From Thermoplasmatota archaeon (GTDB lineage: Archaea; Thermoplasmatota; Penumbrarchaeia; Penumbrarchaeales; Penumbrarchaeaceae), in assembly GCA_030591285.1 (NCBI GenBank), contig JAUVBH010000061.1, positions 1 through 8,073 of the forward strand: 8,073 bases of DNA, written 5' to 3'. The notes below the pieces were generated by a model, which saw nothing but the letters and a program-made list of their open reading frames with translations, made no database searches and had not been told where the DNA came from. Numbering within the stretch: the first letter of the stretch is position 1; every line of letters starts with the position of its first letter. Shown here one piece after another: positions 1 through 5,019 of this stretch. A program made the position numbers and the translations under genes.

Positions 1-98
1 ACCGCTGTTTCAGGCTCTTGTTTATCCGGATCTATCAGAGTAACATGTATTGGCCCGTTCTGGAGCCGATCCTTAATGTATTCAAGAACCCGATTCAC
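1..98 (-). CDS. Geranylgeranylglyceryl phosphate synthase, N-terminal fragment (runs off left edge)
   Basis: Only 32 codons plus two bases are present, starting at a GTG at 98-96. The residues run from an amphipathic helix (NRVLEYIKDRL) into NGPIHVTLIDPDKQ-EP, which matches the first beta-strand of the GGGP synthase/PcrB TIM barrel (consensus around K-I-H-x-T-L-I-D-P-D-x-Q-x-P-E). From family knowledge, the enzyme joins sn-glycerol-1-phosphate to geranylgeranyl diphosphate, the first ether bond of archaeal membrane lipids. No ATG, GTG or TTG lies upstream in frame before a stop at 174-176, so GTG is the only sensible start. A TATA box about 27 nt upstream suggests a leaderless mRNA. Farnesylgeranyl or PcrB-type specificity cannot be excluded from so short a piece. 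The family call is fairly secure because this stretch is its signature start. Confidence 0.82.
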   Translation of the reverse strand, partial: MNRVLEYIKDRLQNGPIHVTLIDPDKQEPETA

Positions 99-121
99 AA
101 GTCCACTTAAAAGATGGAACG

Positions 122-129
122 ATATAATA
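122..129 (-). promoter_or_regulatory. TATA box for the lipid synthase gene
   Basis: On the minus strand the sequence reads TATTATAT, centred near 125.5. That is about 27 nt before the GTG at 98, the usual archaeal distance from TATA box to transcription start. The predicted transcript therefore begins at or next to the start codon (leaderless). Confidence 0.55.
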
Positions 130-178
130 GTTTTCGATTCATCGTCTACATGAGAAGTTCCATTTTCATGATAAAGGG

Positions 179-186
179 ATTATATA
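179..186 (+). promoter_or_regulatory. TATA box for the box C/D RNA
   Basis: ATTATATA is centred near 182.5, about 26 nt before position 208, where the 5' arm of the RNA's closing stem begins. The agreement between the expected start point and the first stem base supports an independent transcription unit. TATATA is symmetrical, so minus-strand use, for example as a second promoter for the lipid synthase gene, is also possible. Confidence 0.6.
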
Positions 187-207
187 CCAAAATTCAGATA
201 GGGACAC

Positions 208-265
208 CCCGCAGTGATGAAAGAGACATAGCTGATCGTGATGAATGATGGGCGAGCTGAGCGGG
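208..265 (+). ncRNA. Box C/D guide small RNA (2'-O-methylation guide)
   Basis: All four boxes fit the archaeal consensus: C box GTGATGA (214-220), D' box CTGA (232-235), C' box GTGATGA (238-244) and D box CTGA (257-260). The spacers are 11 nt (221-231, D' guide) and 12 nt (245-256, D guide), the normal length for archaeal guides. D' and C' are separated by two bases. CCCGC (208-212) pairs fully with GCGGG (261-265) to close the kink-turn. A TATA box lies 26 nt upstream and five T residues follow at 269-273. Such RNAs assemble with L7Ae, Nop5 and fibrillarin and direct ribose methylation of the target base paired to the fifth guide nucleotide before D or D' (positions 252 and 227 here). It lies on the strand opposite the flanking protein genes. 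Targets are not certain; see findings. Confidence 0.87.
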
Positions 266-268
266 ATC

Positions 269-273
269 TTTTT
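269..273 (+). terminator. Oligo-T terminator of the box C/D RNA
   Basis: Five T residues lie three bases after the closing stem of the C/D RNA, the usual archaeal termination signal. They overlap the stop codon (272-274) of the convergent surface-protein gene, so the two transcripts meet tail to tail. Confidence 0.5.
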
Positions 274-2692
274 ATTCTTCGATCTCAAATATCTCTTGAT
301 CCTCACTCCCCATTATCGGGACCACCTGATTTTCTTTTGATCGGTTCTTGAAGTACTGGAAAGAGGAAATTATCGCCCCTATGAAAAGGATAGGAATTAT
401 GATGAGAAGAATAAGCAAGGGTGTGGACGTCTTCTCGAAGAAACCCTCTTTCTCCCATTTCATCGGATCCTCAGGATAATGATCTATCAACAGATCGGTT
501 GTAGAATCTTCCCTTGTCATTCCACTATTCCATTGATCCGGATATCCATCGTCGTCCTCATCAACACTTGCTGCAGGATCCGTCGGGAATTCATCCTCAT
601 TGTCACCTATCCCATCACCATCCACATCCACGTTCTCATCCGGATCCATTGGGAAAGCATCAGTATTGTCTCCTACTCCATCATTGTCCTGATCGGACCA
701 TTCGGTGCTGTTATCTGGAAATTCATCTCCATTGTCCCCGTAACCATCATTGTCCCGATCTGACCACTCTTCCTGATCAGATGGAAAAGCATCCAATATT
801 AAACCGGAATTCGAGTCGGTTTGGCCCATCCCCGGATTCCAGCTGTCAGGGTACCCATCAAGATCATTATCAACTGATGCAGACTTATCGTCAGGGAAAG
901 CGTCTTCAAAGTCTGGTACCCCATCTCCATCTCTATCTATGGGATCAATTAGAAGAGGCACGAGCGTGATATTAACTTGATCATATGCATACGTGAGATC
1001 GGTATCGATCACCCGGACCTGTATTGGAACATTTTCCATGATCTCAGCAACAACACCTCTATACAATGTTACACCCCATTGCGCTCCTCCACTTGCTATT
1101 ATCCACTCATCATTGAAGTAGACCTCTATCCTATCTATTCCTTCAGCATCAAAAGCTTCACCATTTACACTGAAAACATCTTCTTCGATCCGATCGTTCT
1201 CTTGAGGTGACGTGATCTTGATAAATGGGAGATCGTTCTGCGGTTCTACAATAAGATCGAAGCTTGAATTCACTATCATATCACCGTCTTTTACAGATAT
1301 GTTCACGGTAGATGTACCAAACCAATTTTCTTCGATGGGTTTGAATGAGAGGATGTTTGGATCTTCAGTTTCTTGATAAATTGAGATGTAGGACAGGTTC
1401 GTATATTCATGGAGATGGTACTCCATCCCTACTGGTGAAGAGTCAACGTCGATCACATATTCCGTCAAGTCTATGAACCCTATCGTTGCCATGTCTTCAA
1501 TTACCGAGATCCCTGATATTTTCTTCCAGACAGGGGGGTCATTGACATTCAATACAACAACATCAAATTCGACATATGGGTCCCTGTTCAGATTGAATTC
1601 CTCTTGGTCGGTGCAATAAATTCTAACTGGAATATCCCCGGTCCAATCCGAACTGATGTTCGTTTTGATCTCTAACTCGTTGGTAGCACTCCTCCAAATG
1701 GATCGGAATTCAACACTTTCGTCATATTCTGGAAAGTCCAGATCTGGAACTACATGATATTTCAGAGTGTCATTATCGCCATCTATGAATGCGTCAAAAC
1801 CACTCATATTGAAAAATGTGGTCCCCTCTCCTTCAAAAACATGGAATGGACCAGGATCTCTGGACGTCCTGACCGGAGGATCGTTTACATTCTTTACCTC
1901 AATGATGAGATCGAGATATGGGTCCCTCATGAGATTTACATCCATGCCATCAAAGCAATAGAGTCTTATGGGAACCTCTCCTGTGAAGTTTGTGTTCTGG
2001 TTCTGGATCACTTTTAGTTGATTTGTCAGCCCACTCCACTTGATCTGGAATTCTGCACTCTCATCATAGTCATCGAACGACAGATCTGCCATGAGAAAAT
2101 AACTAAGGAGATCTCCATCGACATCATTGAAAAGGTCATGATCGTCCAGATCGGTGACATTCATTGTAGATCCTTCCCAGACCCATAGATCATCAAGAGA
2201 TTTCCCTGTCCACTCAGGCAGGTCGTTGATTTGAACGATATCGATGGTGAACCAATTCGATCTGTTGGTCATAGGATCCGAACCAATGATATCACCAGAA
2301 TCTATGACGGTTATCCTTCCCTCAATACTCACTGTGGATCCATCTGTATGAAAATTCGGGGTGATGGTCGGATCAATTGTGATCCGATAAGAAGTGATCA
2401 TTGCAGAGATCTTACTCGAGTTCTCCCCCCGAAGCTCAATATCATATTGAAGGTTACTAGAATTGGTAATATCATCAGTGAAATGGTCCCTAAGATCAAA
2501 GCTACTGGTCAGGATCGTATCTTCAAAGGCAACGACATCAGGTATGGATCGGATCAGCTCAGGAGCAGTGTTTCCAGCACGAGTGTCCTCTGCCGCAATT
2601 GAAGGTAACATGAAAATGGAACATGATGACAGGATCAATCCAAAACCGAGCACAATACAGACAACAGAGTATCTATTCATTCTCCCCCTCAT
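272..2692 (-). CDS. Membrane-anchored surface protein with cadherin/Ig-like repeats and Asp-rich calcium-binding stalk
   Basis: This is an exported 806-residue protein of unknown partner. Residues 1-35 form a signal peptide with a hydrophobic core at about 8-33. LSSC at 21-24 resembles a lipobox, but the core continues past it and SIAA-ED at 31-36 is an alternative cleavage site. Residues 40-490 hold cadherin-like beta modules ending in NDLP or NDPP (156, 270, 384, 486). The modules at 160-273 and 274-387 are clear duplicates. Residues 488-580 look like a bacterial-type Ig domain (ITSP...VNGEAFDAEGI). Residues 584-745 hold six Asp-rich D-x-D-x-DG units like thrombospondin type 3 calcium repeats. 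A transmembrane helix at about 757-778 is followed by a short charged cytoplasmic tail. About a dozen N-x-S/T sites suggest heavy N-glycosylation. The ATG at 2692 suits a TATA box about 24 nt upstream; Met5 is the alternative. The role is probably adhesion or cell-surface structure. Confidence 0.85.
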   Translation of the reverse strand: MRGRMNRYSVVCIVLGFGLILSSCSIFMLPSIAAEDTRAGNTAPELIRSIPDVVAFEDTILTSSFDLRDHFTDDITNSSNLQYDIELRGENSSKISAMITSYRITIDPTITPNFHTDGSTVSIEGRITVIDSGDIIGSDPMTNRSNWFTIDIVQINDLPEWTGKSLDDLWVWEGSTMNVTDLDDHDLFNDVDGDLLSYFLMADLSFDDYDESAEFQIKWSGLTNQLKVIQNQNTNFTGEVPIRLYCFDGMDVNLMRDPYLDLIIEVKNVNDPPVRTSRDPGPFHVFEGEGTTFFNMSGFDAFIDGDNDTLKYHVVPDLDFPEYDESVEFRSIWRSATNELEIKTNISSDWTGDIPVRIYCTDQEEFNLNRDPYVEFDVVVLNVNDPPVWKKISGISVIEDMATIGFIDLTEYVIDVDSSPVGMEYHLHEYTNLSYISIYQETEDPNILSFKPIEENWFGTSTVNISVKDGDMIVNSSFDLIVEPQNDLPFIKITSPQENDRIEEDVFSVNGEAFDAEGIDRIEVYFNDEWIIASGGAQWGVTLYRGVVAEIMENVPIQVRVIDTDLTYAYDQVNITLVPLLIDPIDRDGDGVPDFEDAFPDDKSASVDNDLDGYPDSWNPGMGQTDSNSGLILDAFPSDQEEWSDRDNDGYGDNGDEFPDNSTEWSDQDNDGVGDNTDAFPMDPDENVDVDGDGIGDNEDEFPTDPAASVDEDDDGYPDQWNSGMTREDSTTDLLIDHYPEDPMKWEKEGFFEKTSTPLLILLIIIPILFIGAIISSFQYFKNRSKENQVVPIMGSEDQEIFEIEE
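458..943 (-). repeat. Six Asp-rich thrombospondin-3-like units in the surface protein
   Basis: This stretch codes for residues 584-745. The pattern is a D-x-D-x-DG-x-x-D loop followed by a 'DAFP' or 'DEFP' turn. Units begin near residues 586, 608, 646, 668, 690 and 711. Two longer units (DGYPDSWNPGM and DGYPDQWNSGM, each followed by a D-S and a FP/YP turn) bracket shorter units built on DGYGDN, DGVGDN and DGIGDN. In known proteins of this type the Asp side chains bind calcium and stiffen a stalk between the functional head and the membrane. Confidence 0.8.
1532..2215 (-). repeat. Tandem duplicate of a 114-residue cadherin-like module
   Basis: Residues 160-273 and 274-387 have exactly the same length and align without gaps over the strongest part. 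Shared landmarks are L-S/K-Y-x, DLxF-x-x-YDES-x-EF, WTGD/FTGE-x-P-x-R-x-YC, N-L-x-RDPY and N-V-NDPPV. The DNA has diverged, so the duplication is not recent. Each unit has one Cys in the 'YC' position, so an inter-module disulfide is possible but speculative. Confidence 0.85.
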
Positions 2693-2710
2693 TGAAAAAT
2701 GAACTTCAAC

Positions 2711-2720
2711 GTATTAATAA
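2711..2720 (-). promoter_or_regulatory. TATA box for the surface-protein gene
   Basis: The minus strand reads TTATTAATAC, centred near 2716, about 24 nt upstream of the ATG at 2692. It sits in the 43-bp gap behind the kinase gene, so the surface protein probably has its own promoter and a leaderless mRNA, although read-through from the kinase gene is possible. No ribosome-binding site precedes the ATG. Confidence 0.45.
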
Positions 2721-2735
2721 TCTGTTGGACGTTTT

Positions 2736-3674
2736 TTATTGATCGGTCAGATCCTCAAGCATCTCCCAATTGGCCTCATACCCCTGGGGCCCGGAACTGG
2801 TCAATGACAACGCTCCCATTCCATTACCAAAAACAAGAGCATGCTCCGGTCTTAAACCACGTAAAAGGGCAGCGTAGAAACCTCCTCGGAAGGCATCTCC
2901 TGCCCCCGTTGCATCGACGAAATCACTTACATCCATCCCAGGTTGGTGGATGACCTCATTCCTTCTGATCATCATCGAACCTCTGTGGCCAAGAGTGACT
3001 ACTGCTTCATCGATCAGATCGAAGACCTTATCATTCCAAGGATATACGATCTTCTCGATCATTCTATCCTCCCACTCCAGGTCCAGAATATCAAGCAGGT
3101 ACTCCCACTCTCCAAGATTTCCAAAGAAACGTTCACAGTTCTGAAGCACAGATCTGACCTCTGGGCCCTTCCATCTGAAATAGATCTCCTGCCCGGGATC
3201 GAAGGCAGTAGAGATCCCATTTTCTGACATGGCTCTGGAGGTATTGATGCAGAAATCAGGATGTGAAGTTGCAATGTGGCAAAATCCTGCAGGGTCTTTC
3301 AATGGAAGAGGGGGGCCCTGGTCAACTTGTTTGGACATGGCTCCCTCCATGAATGCATACGCCTGTTTGCCATCCGGTGCCGACAATACAGTACAGAAAG
3401 GTGAAGGTAGGTCGTCAACTGTTTTCAAATGTTCAAGGTCGATATTATGCTCCTTCAATGACCCAAGATAATCACTATTGAAATCACTCCCCACCACAGA
3501 TGAGAGGATAACAGGAACATCCAGCATCGCTGCAGCTATGGAGATATTTCCCCCACACCCACCAAATTCTTTCTTTACACTTCTCACTGGTGTCGATTGA
3601 CCTTCCTCTGGAAGATAATCTACGGACAGTATTGTATCTATGTTCAAATTGCCGCAGACAAGGAGAGATTCCAT
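2736..3674 (-). CDS. PfkB-family carbohydrate/nucleoside kinase
   Basis: This is a cytoplasmic kinase of about 312 residues, normal for the ribokinase (PfkB) fold. The N-terminal GNLNID strand and GGCGGN (38-43) form the substrate side. DATGAGDAF (254-262) is the family signature, with the catalytic base Asp260 and the anion-hole glycines. TLGHRGS (227-233) is the usual ATP-side turn. HIATxxPDF and FDPGQ (158-162) resemble, from memory, the archaeal MJ0406-type nucleoside kinase, so a nucleoside is the favoured substrate. A sugar remains possible, because PfkB specificity is hard to read from sequence. An in-frame ATG at 3695 would add seven residues. I chose Met at 3674 because the AT-rich TATA candidate at 3698-3705 lies 27 nt upstream of it but directly against the earlier ATG, and because the family normally starts right before this strand. 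It is divergent from the signal peptidase gene. Confidence 0.85.
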   Translation of the reverse strand: MESLLVCGNLNIDTILSVDYLPEEGQSTPVRSVKKEFGGCGGNISIAAAMLDVPVILSSVVGSDFNSDYLGSLKEHNIDLEHLKTVDDLPSPFCTVLSAPDGKQAYAFMEGAMSKQVDQGPPLPLKDPAGFCHIATSHPDFCINTSRAMSENGISTAFDPGQEIYFRWKGPEVRSVLQNCERFFGNLGEWEYLLDILDLEWEDRMIEKIVYPWNDKVFDLIDEAVVTLGHRGSMMIRRNEVIHQPGMDVSDFVDATGAGDAFRGGFYAALLRGLRPEHALVFGNGMGALSLTSSGPQGYEANWEMLEDLTDQ

Positions 3675-3697
3675 TGATTCTATAGGGTATGACATGG

Positions 3698-3705
3698 TTA
3701 AAAAA
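3698..3705 (-). promoter_or_regulatory. TATA box for the PfkB kinase gene
   Basis: The minus strand reads ATAATTTTTTAA over 3709-3698. The TTTTTTAA part is centred 27 nt upstream of the ATG at 3674, giving a leaderless mRNA from that start. It is too close to serve the ATG at 3695. A weaker option, GCTTTATCC near 3743-3752, would give a leader of about 27 nt for the longer form. Confidence 0.4.
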
Positions 3706-3751
3706 TTATCCAGCCAATGCCCGTGACATGTGAATTACAGTACGGATAAAG

Positions 3752-3759
3752 CTTATTAT
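3752..3759 (+). promoter_or_regulatory. TATA box for the signal peptidase gene
   Basis: CTTATTAT, centred near 3755.5, predicts transcription from about 3782. The leader would be about 16 nt to the ATG at 3798. GGTG at 3788-3791, which can pair with the 3' end of archaeal 16S rRNA, lies six bases before that ATG. This favours ATG 3798 over the in-frame GTG at 3789. Confidence 0.45.
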
Positions 3760-3797
3760 CATGGGGACCTTACACCTCACCGAAACCGGTGCCGATC

Positions 3798-4976
3798 ATG
3801 GCCAGCACCCAAAATGAGAGGTTTCCTGGACCCAGGATCAGGGGGAGGGAACCGGTAAGAAGGACCAGAAGGTCCGAACCATCTACCCGTCGGGATCAGA
3901 AGGAGATCGAGGAACCTGAGGAAGAGAAAAAGGAGCCTTTCAAACGCAGGGTCTGGAAGGAATCAAAGTCATTCTTATTCGATTTTATTGGCGCCATGAT
4001 AGTTCTCCTGATAATCATAGGTGCGTTGTATACCTATACCGGTAATTGGCCCCCTCTGGTGGTTGTCCAATCGGGATCCATGCAGCATTCTGTTGAAGAA
4101 TCCTCCATCGGAGTGATAGACACAGGTGATCTGGTCTTTGTCAAGAGATTTGCAGAAGATGAAGCGCCGATAACCTATGTTGAGGGTGTGGAGAGGGATC
4201 ATCGTACATACAGTTCATACGGGGACGTGATAATATTCCGTCCCAATGGGAACGAATCAAGAACAGCGATCATACACCGTTCGGTTGTATGGTTGGAGTT
4301 CAACTCCACCACATACAACAATGAAACCAGGGACGGAGGCGGATTCAATATCCCATCCATGGGTCTAAGGAATGTCATGTCTACTTTCAGTATCGAGAAA
4401 TATGAATGGCCAAAGAGACCAACAAGTAGAGATGAGACCATCGATGTCCGTTCCATTCTCAACAGGTTCAAATCCCTTGACATGGAACCACATTCAGGGT
4501 TCCTGACCAAAGGCGACGATAACGATCATGTAGACCAGGTATCTTCCTTCGGAGGATCAGAACCTGCCTGGATCCAACCGGTCAAGCAGGAATGGATCAT
4601 TGGAAAATCCGTTGGAGAACTTCCTTGGTTCGGGATCATCAAACTGAAGTTGGAGAACAATGGAGAAAGTGAAAGGGATATCCATTCAAATTCCGAGAGG
4701 AACCTGTGGATTGCTTTGATAGTGATCGTAGCTTCCCCATTTGTTGTCGATTTCGGAATTCATTTCATCATCAGTGCTTTCAAGAAGGGAAAGGAAGATG
4801 ATGAGGAAGAGCTTATGGAGGATGGAAAACCCCCGAAGAAGCCATCCTCTCCAAGAAAGAAGGAATATATTGACCTTCAAGAGGATGAACCTCCAAAGAG
4901 AGGACCGCGTCCCCCGCCAAGAGGTCCTACTTTGAGAAGACCGGGACAGACGGCTCCACCTCCCAGAAAAAGATGA
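3798..4976 (+). CDS. Signal peptidase I, archaeal S26B type, with long charged tails
   Basis: This is a membrane enzyme that removes signal peptides from exported proteins on the outer face of the membrane. Of 392 residues, 1-58 are a charged cytoplasmic tail, 59-80 a transmembrane helix, about 85-300 the external catalytic part, 302-326 a second helix, and 328-392 a Lys/Arg/Pro-rich tail back in the cytoplasm. The catalytic serine is Ser94 in VVVQSGSM, and His160 in IIHRSV replaces the bacterial lysine. Asp240 and Asp246 in TKGDDNDHVD are six residues apart, like the two important aspartates I recall from the methanogen enzyme. GDVIIF (142-147) is another family strand. The protein is roughly twice the usual archaeal length because of both tails and about 70 residues between His160 and the Asp motif. 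An alternative GTG start at 3789 adds three residues. The surface protein at 272-2692 is a plausible substrate. Confidence 0.9.
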   Translation: MASTQNERFPGPRIRGREPVRRTRRSEPSTRRDQKEIEEPEEEKKEPFKRRVWKESKSFLFDFIGAMIVLLIIIGALYTYTGNWPPLVVVQSGSMQHSVEESSIGVIDTGDLVFVKRFAEDEAPITYVEGVERDHRTYSSYGDVIIFRPNGNESRTAIIHRSVVWLEFNSTTYNNETRDGGGFNIPSMGLRNVMSTFSIEKYEWPKRPTSRDETIDVRSILNRFKSLDMEPHSGFLTKGDDNDHVDQVSSFGGSEPAWIQPVKQEWIIGKSVGELPWFGIIKLKLENNGESERDIHSNSERNLWIALIVIVASPFVVDFGIHFIISAFKKGKEDDEEELMEDGKPPKKPSSPRKKEYIDLQEDEPPKRGPRPPPRGPTLRRPGQTAPPPRKR

Positions 4977-4997
4977 GAGCCAAAGCTCACCTATTTT
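4967..4997. terminator. Possible shared terminator between convergent genes
   Basis: GAGC (4977-4980) and GCTC (4985-4988) form a short hairpin with a CAAA loop. T residues follow on both strands: TTTT at 4994-4997 on plus, and five T at 4971-4967 on minus, inside the end of the peptidase gene. The position, between the stops at 4976 and 5020, suits a two-way terminator. The four-pair stem is weak, and archaea often need only the T run. Confidence 0.35.
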
Positions 4998-5019
4998 AGA
5001 TCGTCCTATTGATCATTGT

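Noticed and set aside
146..169. Seven-codon minus-strand reading frame (MKMELLM) as a leader peptide
   Set aside because: Too short to judge, no ribosome site, and it depends on an unproven upstream promoter. Mentioned only as part of a finding.
458..943. Regular repeats as a CRISPR-like array or DNA-level satellite
   Set aside because: The periodicity is that of the coded protein repeats. Units vary in length and sequence, with no constant repeat and unique spacer pattern.
479..969. Open frames on the plus strand across the Asp-rich region, giving His/Pro- or Ile-rich products
   Set aside because: They are the complement of the GAT/GAC-rich repeats of the minus-strand surface protein. They have no promoter, no ribosome site and low-complexity products.
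2619..2630. Lipobox LSSC in the surface protein, which would make it a lipoprotein
   Set aside because: The hydrophobic core continues beyond the cysteine to an ordinary cleavage site, and the protein already has a C-terminal membrane anchor. Left as an alternative.
4977..5019. A small RNA in the convergent gap
   Set aside because: Only 43 bases, with a four-pair hairpin and T runs. A terminator explains it better.
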